Part shown: one piece after another, positions 41,394-50,731 of the stretch
Numbering within the stretch: the first letter of the stretch is position 1
How the letters are laid out: every line of letters starts with the position of its first letter
Assembly: GCF_018408575.1 (NCBI RefSeq)
Contig: NZ_AP023418.1
Location: 310,001 to 374,000 of the forward strand
Source: Vescimonas coprocola
GTDB lineage: Bacteria > Bacillota > Clostridia > Oscillospirales > Oscillospiraceae
Direction: 5' to 3'
Length of the DNA: 64,000 nucleotides
The notes under the pieces: model-generated
Seen by the model: only the letters and a program-made list of their open reading frames with translations
The model's database searches: none
What the model was told of the DNA's origin: nothing
Position numbers and translations under genes: made by a program

Positions 41394-42265
41394 CCATGGA
41401 TTTTTACACCCGATATGCCGCCTATCAGGCGGCCATTGAACAGTATCTGGAGGGACTTTTCTCCACGGATAAGCCCTATGGAAGATTGCAGGAGGCCATG
41501 CGGTACAGCCTTCTGGGCGGCGGCAAGCGCATCCGCCCGGTGCTGACGCTGGAGCTGGCCCGTTTGGGTGGGATAGACTGGCATCTGGCTCTGCCCTATG
41601 CCTGTGCGCTGGAGCTGGTCCACACCTACTCCCTCATTCACGACGACCTGCCCTGTATGGATGACGACGACCTGCGGCGGGGAAAGCCTACCTGCCATAA
41701 GGCCTACGGCGAGACGCTGGCGGTGCTGGCGGGGGATGCCCTCCAGCCGGAGGCCTTTCGGCTTATTGCCGAGGCCCCCTGTATGTCGGCAGAGAGCCGA
41801 GTGGAGGCCATCCGGGTGCTGTCCCACGCCGCCGGCGCCGACGGTATGGTGGCCGGTCAGGTGATCGATACCCTGTGCGGTGTATCCACCCAACAGGAGC
41901 TGACGGGGATGTACCGGCTGAAAACCGGGGTCATGATCTCGGCGGCGGCGGAATTGGGCTGCGTGGCGTCGGGGATGCCGGCGACCATGCGGCAGCAGGC
42001 CATCGCCTTTGCCGACAAGCTGGGCTTGGCCTTCCAGATCCGGGACGATATGCTGGATGTGGTGGGCGACGAGGCCGTGTTCGGCAAGCCCATCGGCTCC
42101 GATCGAGAGGAGGGGAAGGTCACCTTCGTGGACGTGCTGGGGCTGGAGGGCTGCCGCACGGCCGTGGAGGAGTGTACCCGCCGGGCCGAGGAGGCCATCT
42201 TCCCGTGGCCGGATCACGACTTCCTACTGACGCTGGCTCACTCGCTGGAGGAGAGAAAGAAGTAA
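41390..42265 (+). CDS. ispA: Farnesyl diphosphate synthase (IspA-type polyprenyl synthetase)
   Basis: A 291-residue trans-prenyltransferase. First aspartate-rich motif DDLPCMDDDDLRRGKP (about 83-98), second QIRDDMLDVVGDE (about 220-232), plus the GGGKRIRPVL segment near residue 42. It builds C15 (or related) diphosphates for undecaprenyl and quinone pathways. The nusB-xseAB-ispA order is standard; dxs, often next, is missing here. Confidence 0.94.
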   Translation: MTMDFYTRYAAYQAAIEQYLEGLFSTDKPYGRLQEAMRYSLLGGGKRIRPVLTLELARLGGIDWHLALPYACALELVHTYSLIHDDLPCMDDDDLRRGKPTCHKAYGETLAVLAGDALQPEAFRLIAEAPCMSAESRVEAIRVLSHAAGADGMVAGQVIDTLCGVSTQQELTGMYRLKTGVMISAAAELGCVASGMPATMRQQAIAFADKLGLAFQIRDDMLDVVGDEAVFGKPIGSDREEGKVTFVDVLGLEGCRTAVEECTRRAEEAIFPWPDHDFLLTLAHSLEERKK

Positions 42266-42291
42266 GGGATCGATAAAAAGGATCGGTAAAT

Positions 42292-42322
42292 AAAATACCC
42301 CGCCAGTCAGGCGGGGTATTTT
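42292..42322. terminator. Bidirectional terminator after ispA
   Basis: AAAATACCCCGCC-agtca-GGCGGGGTATTTT, perfect. Confidence 0.92.
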
Positions 42323-42323
42323 G

Positions 42324-42545
42324 CTGCCGATGGGAGGAGCGGAAACTCATGGCGGCGGCTCCCGTGGCGCAGAAGTACCGCACCACCAGCGCAAGGGCCG
42401 CCTTCCCCGGCGGCCACGGCAAATGTCCGGCCCTCCGCCGCCCCGGCCAGCAGGGCGCTCAGCAGGGCGGAGATGGCGGACATCATGGCGATGTTGGCCG
42501 CCAGCGCACACCATAGAGCGACGGGATTCGCAAATAAAATCTCCT
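42324..42545 (-). pseudogene. Possible decayed small membrane-protein gene
   Basis: No intact gene fits this gap of about 350 bases. On the minus strand, from an AAAGGAG at about 42548, one frame encodes a hydrophobic run (ANPVALWCALAANIAMMSAI, then SALLSALLAGAAEG), and a second frame resumes after a GGGG run with KAALALVVRYFCATGAAAMS. Dropping one G joins them into a protein with two or three membrane helices. No stop codon lies before the ispA terminator, so the 3' end is also damaged. I do not recognise the family. Confidence 0.3.
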
Positions 42546-42589
42546 TTGGGGTGAAGGAGGTCGGGATACGGGGCGTTTGGCGGAGGGGG

Positions 42590-42618
42590 TTGACAGCGGC
42601 GAGAGGGTGTGGTACATT
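42590..42618 (+). promoter_or_regulatory. Promoter of the alkylation-repair genes
   Basis: TTGACA (42590-42595), 17-base spacer, TACATT (42613-42618). Confidence 0.8.
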
Positions 42619-42669
42619 CGAAACAAATGTTCTGGACGAAAGGGACGGATGCAGGCAGGGGGCGGAGAG

Positions 42670-43320
42670 ATGTATTTCGGCTATGGTGAGACGGAGCTTC
42701 AGTATCTGCGGAGCAGAGACAAGCGGATAGGGGAGGTCATCGACCGGGTGGGGATGATCCGGCGGGAGGTGGACCCGGATCTATTCGCCGCCGTGGTACA
42801 CCACATCGTGGGGCAGCAGATCTCCACCAAGGCGCAGGCCACCGTCTGGCGGCGGATGCAGGAGGCGCTGGGGACCGTGGACGCCGGGAGCGTACTGGCG
42901 GCGGGACCGGAGGGCTTGCAGGCGCTGGGCATCAGCGGGCGCAAGGCGGCCTACATCACGGACTTTGCCCTCCGGGTTCAGAGCGGAGCCTTCGACCCGG
43001 AGACGGTACGGGAGAGCAGCGATGCGGAGGCCATCCGGCAGCTGTGTACCCTGAAGGGCGTGGGGGTGTGGACGGCGGAGATGATCCTGCTGTTCTGCCT
43101 GCAAAGACCGGATATTTTCAGCTATGACGATCTGGCCATCCAGCGGGGACTGCGGATGGTGTATCACCACCGGCAGGTGGGCCGGGAGCTGTTTGAGAAG
43201 TATCGGCGGCGGTACAGCCCCTATGGCAGCGTGGCCAGTCTCTATTTGTGGGCGGTGGCCGGAGGTGCTGTGCCGGAGCTGCGGGACTATGCGCCGCAGG
43301 GAAAGAAAGGGGCGAAGTGA
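42670..43320 (+). CDS. DNA-3-methyladenine glycosylase (AlkA-like)
   Basis: A 216-residue protein from ATG 42670; ATG 42649 (with AAAGGGACGG upstream) is an alternative that adds seven residues. The helix-hairpin-helix LKGVGVWTAEMILLF is followed by the catalytic Asp in FSYDDLAIQRG; the LFAAVVHHIVGQQISTKAQA segment is typical. It removes alkylated bases. It is followed by an O6-alkylguanine transferase gene one base after the stop, which makes an Ada-like repair pair. No adaptive regulator is nearby. Confidence 0.92.
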   Translation: MYFGYGETELQYLRSRDKRIGEVIDRVGMIRREVDPDLFAAVVHHIVGQQISTKAQATVWRRMQEALGTVDAGSVLAAGPEGLQALGISGRKAAYITDFALRVQSGAFDPETVRESSDAEAIRQLCTLKGVGVWTAEMILLFCLQRPDIFSYDDLAIQRGLRMVYHHRQVGRELFEKYRRRYSPYGSVASLYLWAVAGGAVPELRDYAPQGKKGAK

Positions 43321-43321
43321 T

Positions 43322-43849
43322 ATGACAGCGTGGCAGAGCTATGCTTCCCCGGTGGGGGAACTGCTGCTGGCGGCGGACGAGGAGGGCCTGACGGGCCTGT
43401 GGTTGGCGGGGGAGAAGTATTTCCCGGGCGTACCGGAGGACGCTCCGCAGGAGACGCCGGTGCTGGAGGAGACCAAGCGGTGGCTGGATATCTATTTTGC
43501 GGGCAGGGAGCCGGACTTCCTGCCGCCGCTTCATCTGGCAGGCTCCCCCTTCCGGCAGGAGGTGTGGGCGCTGCTGCGACAGATCCCCTACGGCGAGACC
43601 ACCACCTATAGGGCGCTGGCGGAGGCCGTGGCCCGGAAGCGGGGGCTGCGGCGGATGTCGGCCCAAGCGGTGGGTGGCGCTGTGGGACACAACCCCATCT
43701 CCATCATCGTCCCCTGTCATCGGGTGGTGGGCAGCGACGGCAGTCTCACCGGCTATGCCGGGGGACTGGAGCGCAAGGTGCAGCTGCTGAGGCTGGAGGG
43801 TGTGGACATGAGCCGCCTGTATGTCCCCAAGAAGGGGACGGCCCTGTAA
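43322..43849 (+). CDS. ogt: Methylated-DNA-[protein]-cysteine S-methyltransferase
   Basis: A 175-residue protein. The acceptor cysteine is in VPCHRVVGSDGSLTGYAGGL, and FRQEVWALLRQIPYGETTTY is the DNA-binding helix region. It removes O6-alkyl groups from guanine in a suicidal transfer. It forms a pair with the glycosylase. A GNAT gene follows after 11 bases. Confidence 0.94.
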   Translation: MTAWQSYASPVGELLLAADEEGLTGLWLAGEKYFPGVPEDAPQETPVLEETKRWLDIYFAGREPDFLPPLHLAGSPFRQEVWALLRQIPYGETTTYRALAEAVARKRGLRRMSAQAVGGAVGHNPISIIVPCHRVVGSDGSLTGYAGGLERKVQLLRLEGVDMSRLYVPKKGTAL

Positions 43850-43860
43850 GGAGGAGCGAT

Positions 43861-44380
43861 ATGGAGATCAAGAAGCTGGATCCCGCCCAGTGGCGGGGGG
43901 TATGGCTTCACGGCATGGTATCAGACCAGAGGCTGCTGGGATATCGTCCCGGTGGAGGAGGGCTTTCGGATAGAGTACCATTCCTTCGGAAAGGTGGAGG
44001 AGCGGTCCTTCAAAGACACCCTGTTCGGGGAGTGGCTGGAGGCTCCGGTGGTGTACGGCGCTTTTCAGGATGGGGAGCTGCTGGGCATTGCGGAGGGCTC
44101 TCCGGAGTCGTGGAACCACCGATGGCGCATCAGCAATCTGTGCATTTTTCAGGAGAAGCACCGGCGCTGCGGCGTGGCCACCGCTCTGATGGAGAAGATG
44201 CTGGAGGAGGCGGCCCCCATGCGGATGGCGGTGCTGGAGACACAGACCTGCAACGAGCGGGCCATTGCCTTTTATCGGAAGTGCGGGTTTCAGGTCATCG
44301 GCTTCGACCTGTACGCCTACTCCAACCACGACCCGGAGGCCCACGAGGTGCGGCTGGAGATGGGAAAGAAGCTCACATGA
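43861..44380 (+). pseudogene. GNAT acetyltransferase gene broken by a G-run frameshift
   Basis: ATG 43861 has GGAGGAGCG upstream and encodes MEIKKLDPAQWRG, but then meets six G residues (43895-43900) and goes out of frame. Removing one G restores YGFTAWYQTRGCWDIVPVEE and the long frame that ends at 44380, about 172 residues in all. The later part contains ISNLCIFQEKHRRCGVATAL, the acetyl-CoA loop, and FYRKCGFQVIGFDLYAYSN. A truncated product could still start at ATG 43952. The frameshift may be real, phase-variable, or a sequencing error. Confidence 0.8.
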
Positions 44381-44423
44381 AAAAGAGATGCCGTATGCCA
44401 CTGGCATACGGCGTCTCTTCTTC
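44381..44423. terminator. Bidirectional terminator
   Basis: AAGAGATGCCGTATGCC and GGCATACGGCGTCTCTT form a long stem with one G-T pair, between convergent genes. Confidence 0.88.
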
Positions 44424-44435
44424 ATGTATGGGGGA

Positions 44436-46040
44436 TCACAGGGCGGCGAAGATGCGGCTGCCGGTCTTTTTCACCCAAAGGGACAGCACGGCGGAGAGGA
44501 TCAGCACCAGCGCCGTGACGACGGAGAGATAGAGCAGCGGGTCCAAGCTGCCGATGCCTGTCAGCAGATAGAGGGCGCCGGGGATCATGGCCACGGCCCA
44601 ACCGCTGAAGAGGGAGAGGGCCACGCAGGCACTCTGCTTGATGGGAACCACCTCGTTGGTCCAGCTGAGGTTGGGCATTTTCAAGCCCAGGAACAGGCCC
44701 AGCAGAGCCATCAGCAGGGCATAGGACAGGGCGGTGACGGCGATGAACAGCAGCTCCAGAGGGGAACCGGGGTACACCGCCAGCAAGCACACAAGGCACA
44801 GCAGCATAGGCGGTATAGTAATCAGCAGCTGGAGCCGCAGCTTGGCCCGCAGCACCTGCCACGGGGATACCGGCAGAGACTGGGCCAGCCAGAGCTGCTT
44901 GCCCTCCAGCGAGACGGAGGGGGCGGTGGTGTCGTTCATGGCACTGAGCAGGCACAGGACGAAGGCCAGCAGCACCGGCATGGCACCGGATCTTTCAGGG
45001 AAGGACTGCGACACCAGCTCCAGCAGCTCCCGGCCCTGCCACAGGAGGAAGCCGGAGGCCAGCACCAGAAACAGTGTGCCGAAGCCGCAGTTGAGCATAT
45101 AGTTGGCGCTGGAGGTGAAGCGGCGCAGCTCCCGGTCCAGCAGGGCGGAGGAAATGCTCCGGCACCGGACGGCCTTGGCCCGGTAGACCTTGCGGCCCAC
45201 ATGGCCGGAGGCCGTGGCGATGGAGAGGAAGCTGCGGGAGAGCAGCAGCCACGTCAGGCCGAACAGCACGGCGATGGCTGCCGTCAGAAGCAGCATGGAC
45301 AGGGGATCGCCGGCTCCCGCCTGACCGAAGAGGTACACGGGGTAGGCGGAGGAGCGGACCTTATCGCCGTAGAGGGCGATGTTCTGCAGCAGCTCCGTTA
45401 GCAGGGAGTTGGCTTTGAAGGAGAAGAAGTAGTAGTACAGGCCGAAGAATACCAGAGACAGCACCACGGTGACGAAGCTTTTATTCTTCAGCTTCAGGCT
45501 GACCTTGGCCACCACCCAGCCCAGCAGACAGGAGATGGCCATGACGAACAGGGAGATCAGCAGCAGGAACAGAACGCCCGCCAGCAGGTGCAGCGGGGCG
45601 GCGGATACCGTCGCCCAATAGACGATGATGGCCGGCAACACCACCACGCCGGAGTACATGAGGCCCATGAGGTACACCCCCAGCAGCCGGGCGGCGATGA
45701 GGGTATTCACCGGAATGGGAAGGGAGAGCAGCTGGTCATTGTCCTTGGGCAGGTAGAGGCTGGAATAGGTGGTGAACACGCTGCCGAAGGCACCCAGCAG
45801 GATGGCCATAAGGCCCATGATGGCGAAATAGAACCAGCTCATGCCGGCCTTCGCCATATCCTGACACATGGCGAGGGACAGAAGGGTGAACATCCCGCCG
45901 ATGATACCCACCATGATGAAAACGAAGAAGATGATGTAGCCCACGGTGGCCGCCTTGGAGCGGGCCCGGTTCTTCTTGGCATCGTAGAGGTAGGCACGGA
46001 AGATCTCCGTCAGCTGCTTTTTGACAAGGAGCTTCAGCAT
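44436..46040 (-). CDS. ABC transporter permease
   Basis: A 534-residue polytopic protein with about twelve hydrophobic segments. It opens LVKKQLTEIFRAYLYDAKKN and has no solute-binding or ATPase domain; the layout is that of large ABC-2 type export permeases of unknown substrate. ATG 46040 overlaps the stop of the ATPase gene by seven bases, so the two make one exporter. Confidence 0.85.
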   Translation of the reverse strand: MLKLLVKKQLTEIFRAYLYDAKKNRARSKAATVGYIIFFVFIMVGIIGGMFTLLSLAMCQDMAKAGMSWFYFAIMGLMAILLGAFGSVFTTYSSLYLPKDNDQLLSLPIPVNTLIAARLLGVYLMGLMYSGVVVLPAIIVYWATVSAAPLHLLAGVLFLLLISLFVMAISCLLGWVVAKVSLKLKNKSFVTVVLSLVFFGLYYYFFSFKANSLLTELLQNIALYGDKVRSSAYPVYLFGQAGAGDPLSMLLLTAAIAVLFGLTWLLLSRSFLSIATASGHVGRKVYRAKAVRCRSISSALLDRELRRFTSSANYMLNCGFGTLFLVLASGFLLWQGRELLELVSQSFPERSGAMPVLLAFVLCLLSAMNDTTAPSVSLEGKQLWLAQSLPVSPWQVLRAKLRLQLLITIPPMLLCLVCLLAVYPGSPLELLFIAVTALSYALLMALLGLFLGLKMPNLSWTNEVVPIKQSACVALSLFSGWAVAMIPGALYLLTGIGSLDPLLYLSVVTALVLILSAVLSLWVKKTGSRIFAAL

Positions 46041-46747
46041 GACTCGCCCTCCAGCTCCAGAAAGACCTCCTCCAGAGAGTCGTCGCCCTTGACCTCCTCC
46101 ATGGTGCCGGAGCGGATCAGCTTGCCGCCACGGATGATGGCTACCTTGTCGCAGAGCTTTTCCGCTACCTCCAGCACATGGGTGGAGAAGAAGATGGCGC
46201 CGCCTGCGTCGCAGAACTCCCGCATCATGCCCTTGAGCAGATGGGAGGCCTTGGGGTCCAGACCCACAAAGGGCTCATCCATGATGATGAGACGGGGCTG
46301 GTGGAGCCATGCGGAGATGATGGCCAGCTTCTGCTTCATGCCGTGGGAGTAGGCGGCGATGGGTTGGGCCAGATCGTCCGTCAGCTCGAAGCGGGCGGCG
46401 TAGTCGTGGATGCGCTGCCCGCGCACCTCCGAGCTGACGCCGAAGATGTCAGCGATGAAGTTGAGATACCGGATGCCGGTCATGTAGTCGTACAGGTCGG
46501 GATTATCGGGGATATAAGCCAGCTCCCGCTTGCAGGCGATGGGGTCGGTGCGGATGGACTTGCCGCCGATGGTGATCTCCCCGGCGTCAAATTGCAGGAT
46601 GCCCACCACGGAGCGGAGGGTGGTGGTCTTACCGGCACCGTTGTGGCCGATGAAGCCGTAGATCTCGCCGGGGGCAATGTGCAGGGACAGGTCGTCCACG
46701 GCTTTCTTTTCACCATAGACCTTGGTCAGATGTTGAATGTTCAGCAT
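46034..46747 (-). CDS. ABC transporter ATP-binding protein
   Basis: A 237-residue ATPase. Walker A GHNGAGKTTTLRSV (about 34-47), the Q loop IPDNPDLYDYM, signature YSHGMKQKLAI and Walker B LIIMDEPFVGLDPKA are complete. The best start is ATG 46747 with GAGG upstream. It energises the permease encoded just downstream. Promoter TTGACA/TATAGT with 17-base spacing at 46821-46793. Confidence 0.93.
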   Translation of the reverse strand: MLNIQHLTKVYGEKKAVDDLSLHIAPGEIYGFIGHNGAGKTTTLRSVVGILQFDAGEITIGGKSIRTDPIACKRELAYIPDNPDLYDYMTGIRYLNFIADIFGVSSEVRGQRIHDYAARFELTDDLAQPIAAYSHGMKQKLAIISAWLHQPRLIIMDEPFVGLDPKASHLLKGMMREFCDAGGAIFFSTHVLEVAEKLCDKVAIIRGGKLIRSGTMEEVKGDDSLEEVFLELEGESC

Positions 46748-46792
46748 AATAATGATCCTCATAGTCCGTAGAGTTGGATAGGGATGATGGAT

Positions 46793-46821
46793 ACTATAAC
46801 TGACATGGCGGAAAATGTCAA
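46793..46821 (-). promoter_or_regulatory. Promoter of the ABC exporter operon
   Basis: TTGACA (46821-46816), 17-base spacer, TATAGT (46798-46793). Confidence 0.85.
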
Positions 46822-46841
46822 TATGTGGTGGCGGAAGTGGG

Positions 46842-46885
46842 AAAAAGGGACGCCCGGAGGATATCCTCCGGGCGTCCCTTTTTTA
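46842..46885. terminator. Terminator of ireB (bidirectional)
   Basis: AAAAAGGGACGCCCGGAGG and its exact complement CCTCCGGGCGTCCCTTTTTT, near-perfect palindrome. Confidence 0.92.
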
Positions 46886-46899
46886 CTTGCGGAGGGGCA

Positions 46900-47148
46900 T
46901 CAGTCGATGTCCAGATAATTCTTCACCAGAGCCTGCAGCAGCTCGTCCCGATCCACCTTGCAGATGAGGGTGCGGGCGGAGTTGTGGTTGGTGATGTAGG
47001 TGGGGTCCTCGGACAGGATGTAGCCCACGATCTGGTTGATGGGGTCGTAGCCCTTCTCCTTCAGCGCCTCGTAAACGGTGGTCAAAACGTGATGAATTTG
47101 CACGGATTTGTCCTGTGCGGCGTTGAATTTGCGGGTGAAATCTTCCAT
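46900..47148 (-). CDS. ireB: IreB family regulatory phosphoprotein
   Basis: An 82-residue protein (UPF0297/DUF965). It begins TRKFNAAQDKSVQIHHVLTT and contains YEALKEKGYDPINQIVGYIL and SEDPTYITNHNSARTLI. In Enterococcus it is a substrate of the IreK kinase and lowers cephalosporin resistance. It is normally next to ruvX and a DUF1292 gene; here they are scattered. AGGAGG is before ATG. Confidence 0.95.
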   Translation of the reverse strand: MEDFTRKFNAAQDKSVQIHHVLTTVYEALKEKGYDPINQIVGYILSEDPTYITNHNSARTLICKVDRDELLQALVKNYLDID

Positions 47149-47236
47149 AGGGACATACCTCCTTCCGTACTCTGTTACTCATTATACGGCTTTTTTCCCG
47201 TTCTGTAAAGAGGGAAAGCGGCAAATGACGGTTCTT

Positions 47237-49678
47237 TTATTTTCCCCGCAGCTCGGCCCCCACGTGCTTTGCCAGCCGCTTCACGGCGGAGGCGGCGCAG
47301 GCCTCGATCTCCTGAGAGGTCAGGGTCTTTTCCGCAGAACCGATGGTCAGACGCAGGGTCACGGACTTCTTGCCCTCCGGCACCTGCTTGCCCCGGTACT
47401 CGTCCACAAAGGATACGCCGTGGAGCAGCTCGTGGCGCTTTTCCAGAATAGCGTCCCGCATAGCATCCCACCGGGTCTCGCCGTCCACCAGCACCGACAC
47501 GTCGTAGTCCGTCATGGGGTACTCCGGCAGGTGGGTGAAGGTGTTGGTGCGGGAGCGGAAGGGGATCAATGCGTCCATATCCAGCTCCAGCAGCATCACC
47601 GCCAGATTCTTGATGCCGCACTCCATGGATACCTTTTTGCTCAGCAGGGCCAGATCACCGATGTGCTCCTCGCCCAGATACAGGTTCAGCCACACCACGG
47701 TGTCGGCCCACACGGGCTTTTCCACCTGACGGAGGGTATAGGCCTCCATATGGGTGTAGCGGGGCATGGCCTCCACCACGCCCTTGGCCCGGCGGAACAG
47801 GGTGGTGATGTCCTTGTCGCTGCCCACGAAGGCGGCGCCCAGATGCTTGCGCTGGGAGGGCAGCTTCTCCCGTTCATCGTAGGGAGCGGTGTAGTTCTCG
47901 TCCCGGAATACCTGCGCCGTTTCAAAGAGGGAGAAGTCGGTGAAGTAGCGCTCGTTCTTCACCACTGCCTTGCAGAGATTGGGCAGCAGGGAGGAGCGGA
48001 TCATCTTCTCCGTGGGGGAGGGAGGCGTGGACAGGGACAGGATGCCGGTGGTATCCTGCAGGATGGCGTTTACATACTGCTCGTCCATCCACGGGTAGGT
48101 GAAAATTTCCTGCAGCCCGCAGCGGATGGCCAGATACTCCTTGATGCGCCGCTCCAGATCCTTATCCAGCTGGTTGATGGCCCCGTCGAAGGAGGTGGTG
48201 ATGGGGGCGGCCTCGAAGTTCTCGTAGCCGTACATCCGGGCTACCTCCTCCATAATGTCCGCCTGAATAGACACGTCGCCGGTGGAGCGCCAGGAGGGAA
48301 CGGTGACGTGCATGGTGTCGCCGCTGAAGGAGGTGGTAAAGCCCAGCAGGCCCAGCTTATGGGATACATCCTCCTGCGTCAGGGGCTTGCCCAGACGGCG
48401 TTCCAGCCAGCTGAGAGCCACGTCCAGCTCCTTGCAGGCCATGGGGGCGGGGTAGTGGTCCACAAGGCCCGTGAACTCCACCTCCGGATACAGCTGGCGG
48501 AACAGCTCCGCTGCCAGCTCCAGTGCCTGATCGCAGCGCTGAGGGTCGATGGCCTTTTCATAGCGGGAGGAGGCCTCGGTGCGGTTGTCGTAACGCAGGG
48601 CCGTCCGGCGAACGCCGGCGGCGTTGAAGTTGGCTACCTCCAGAATGACCTTGTGGGTGGTGGGCAGGACGGAGTCCTTGGCACCGCCCATGACACCCGC
48701 CAGCGCCACCACACCGGCATCGTCGGCAATGACCAGATCGTCGGTGGAAAGGGAGAGATCCTTGCCGTTGAGCAGCAGCAGCTTTTCGCCCTCCTTGGCC
48801 CGGCGGACGATGATATGGCCCTGAATGTTATCAGAGTCGAAGGCGTGGGTGGGCTGGCCGGTGGCCAGCATCACATAGTTGGTGATATCCACCAGCGCAT
48901 TGATGGGCCGCATCCCCGCACGCCACAGGCGGCTCTGCATCCAGAAGGGGGAGGGCTTGACGCACACGCCGGTCAGCTCAGCCCCGATGTACCGGGGGCA
49001 GCGCTCCGGGTCCTCCACCGTCACCGTCAGGTCGCCGGCAGGCAGATCACGGGGGAAGGGCCGGAACCGGGACAGGGGCAGCCCGTACAGGGCGGCGATC
49101 TCACGGGCCAGACCGTAGTGGCCCCACAGGTCGGGGCGGTTGGTCATAGACTTGTTGTCGATCTCCAGAATGATGTCGTGAAGGTCCAGCGCATCGGCAA
49201 TGGAGGTGCCGGCGGCTATGTCAAAGGCGCTGAGGTCCAGAATGTGGGCCTCCTCATCGGTGGGGAACAGATCCCCCAGCCCGATCTCGGAGGCGGCGCA
49301 GATCATACCGTAGCTCTTGACGCCCCGCAGCTTGGACTCCTTAATTTCCACCGGCTCACCCTCGCCGTGCCAGCGGCACAGGGCGCCGGGGCAGGCCACG
49401 GCCACCCGCATCCCGGCGGTGAGGTTGGTGCCGCCGCAGACGATCTCCCGGATATCGCCGCCACCGATATCCGTCCGGCAGATCCGCAGCTTGTCGGCGT
49501 TGGGATGGGGGCAAACCTCCGTCACTACGCCCACCAGCATATGCTCGAAGCGCTTGGCCAGGTCCTCGGCCCCCTCCACCTCCACGGTGGACATGGTCAG
49601 GTCATAGGCCAGACGGGTCAGGTCCATATCCTCCGGGAGCTTTACATAATCCTTGATCCAATTCAGTGAAACTTTCAT
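47237..49678 (-). CDS. pheT: Phenylalanine-tRNA ligase beta subunit
   Basis: An 813-residue protein. It begins KVSLNWIKDYVKLPEDMDL; an EMAP-like tRNA-binding domain (about 40-150, VCPHPNADKLRICRTDIGGG), the B3/B4 editing domain (about 205-380), the B5 domain (about 405-475), a catalytic-like core and a C-terminal FDX-ACB anticodon-binding domain (about 715-810) follow in the usual order. It pairs with PheS as an alpha2-beta2 enzyme. The start follows the pheS stop by 15 bases with GGGAGG. Confidence 0.96.
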   Translation of the reverse strand: MKVSLNWIKDYVKLPEDMDLTRLAYDLTMSTVEVEGAEDLAKRFEHMLVGVVTEVCPHPNADKLRICRTDIGGGDIREIVCGGTNLTAGMRVAVACPGALCRWHGEGEPVEIKESKLRGVKSYGMICAASEIGLGDLFPTDEEAHILDLSAFDIAAGTSIADALDLHDIILEIDNKSMTNRPDLWGHYGLAREIAALYGLPLSRFRPFPRDLPAGDLTVTVEDPERCPRYIGAELTGVCVKPSPFWMQSRLWRAGMRPINALVDITNYVMLATGQPTHAFDSDNIQGHIIVRRAKEGEKLLLLNGKDLSLSTDDLVIADDAGVVALAGVMGGAKDSVLPTTHKVILEVANFNAAGVRRTALRYDNRTEASSRYEKAIDPQRCDQALELAAELFRQLYPEVEFTGLVDHYPAPMACKELDVALSWLERRLGKPLTQEDVSHKLGLLGFTTSFSGDTMHVTVPSWRSTGDVSIQADIMEEVARMYGYENFEAAPITTSFDGAINQLDKDLERRIKEYLAIRCGLQEIFTYPWMDEQYVNAILQDTTGILSLSTPPSPTEKMIRSSLLPNLCKAVVKNERYFTDFSLFETAQVFRDENYTAPYDEREKLPSQRKHLGAAFVGSDKDITTLFRRAKGVVEAMPRYTHMEAYTLRQVEKPVWADTVVWLNLYLGEEHIGDLALLSKKVSMECGIKNLAVMLLELDMDALIPFRSRTNTFTHLPEYPMTDYDVSVLVDGETRWDAMRDAILEKRHELLHGVSFVDEYRGKQVPEGKKSVTLRLTIGSAEKTLTSQEIEACAASAVKRLAKHVGAELRGK

Positions 49679-49693
49679 GTGTCGTATCCTCCC

Positions 49694-50731
49694 TTAATGG
49701 AACTGACGCAGGAACCGGAGATCGGCGCTGTGGAACAGGCGGACGTCGTCCACGCCGTAGCGCATCATCACCAGCCGGTCCAGACCGATGTTGACATAGA
49801 AGCCGGTGTATTCATCCGGATCCAGCCCTGCCGCACGCAGGACATTGGGGTGGGGCGTGCCGCCGGGCATGATCTCGATCCAGCCCACGTGCTTGCACAC
49901 GCTGCAGCCCTTGCCGCCGCAGACCAGACAGCCCATGTCGATCTCGAAGCCGGGCTCCACGAAGGGGAAGAAGCCCGCACGCATCCGCACCGGGACATCC
50001 CGGCCGAACACCTTGGAGAGGATGCTCTTGATCATCACCTTGCCGGAGGCGAAGGTGAAGTCCTTGTCCACGATGAGGGCCTCATACTGGAAGAAGGCAC
50101 GCTCGTGGCGGGCATCGGTGGTCTCGTTGCGGTACACCCGGCCGGGGTACACGAAGCGGTAGGGGGGCTTGTGGGTCTGCATATACCGCACGGAGCCGCC
50201 GGTGAGGTGGGGACGCAGGCAGAGCTTATCCCAGCACTCGCCCTTGTCGTGGCCCTCCAGCCAGTAGGTGTCCATGCTCTCACGGGCGGGGTGGTTGGGG
50301 GGGAAGTTCAGGTTGTCGAAGCCGTACAGCTCACTGGTAATGTCGGACTCCTCAAAGATCTCGAAGCCCATAGAGCGGAAGGCGTCGTTGAGGTCGTAGC
50401 ACATCTGGGTGATGGGGTGCAGACCGCCGGACGGGGGCAGGATGCCGGGGACGGAGATATCGAAGTCCGGCGATACCTCGGAGGCCTTCAGCTTCAGCTC
50501 CTCCCGCCGCTGATCCAGCAGCGCCGTCAGCTGGGCCTTGGCCTGATTCACCGCCTTGCCCATCTCCGGCCGCAGGGCGGCGTCCAGCTTGGGAAGCTCC
50601 TTCAGCAGTCCCGTCAGGCTGCCCTGCTTGCCCAGCAGCAGGGCCTTGACCTCCTGCAGCTCCGCTTCACTGCGGACGGCATCGATGCGGTCCTTGCCCT
50701 CCTGCAGCAGTTGTGTCAGTTTTTCTTTCAT
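49694..50731 (-). CDS. pheS: Phenylalanine-tRNA ligase alpha subunit
   Basis: A 345-residue class II synthetase. The N-terminal coiled coil (EKLTQLLQEGKDRIDAVRSE) precedes the core: HPITQMCYDLNDAFRSMGFE, FPPNHPARESMDTYWL, motif 2 GRVYRNETTDARHERAFFQY and motif 3 TGFYVNIGLDRLVMMRYG. A Cys-rich insert (CLVCGGKGCSVCKHVG) sits before the GGTPHPNVL site. It attaches Phe to tRNA-Phe. It is under the Phe T-box, but with an unknown gene in between. Confidence 0.96.
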   Translation of the reverse strand: MKEKLTQLLQEGKDRIDAVRSEAELQEVKALLLGKQGSLTGLLKELPKLDAALRPEMGKAVNQAKAQLTALLDQRREELKLKASEVSPDFDISVPGILPPSGGLHPITQMCYDLNDAFRSMGFEIFEESDITSELYGFDNLNFPPNHPARESMDTYWLEGHDKGECWDKLCLRPHLTGGSVRYMQTHKPPYRFVYPGRVYRNETTDARHERAFFQYEALIVDKDFTFASGKVMIKSILSKVFGRDVPVRMRAGFFPFVEPGFEIDMGCLVCGGKGCSVCKHVGWIEIMPGGTPHPNVLRAAGLDPDEYTGFYVNIGLDRLVMMRYGVDDVRLFHSADLRFLRQFH

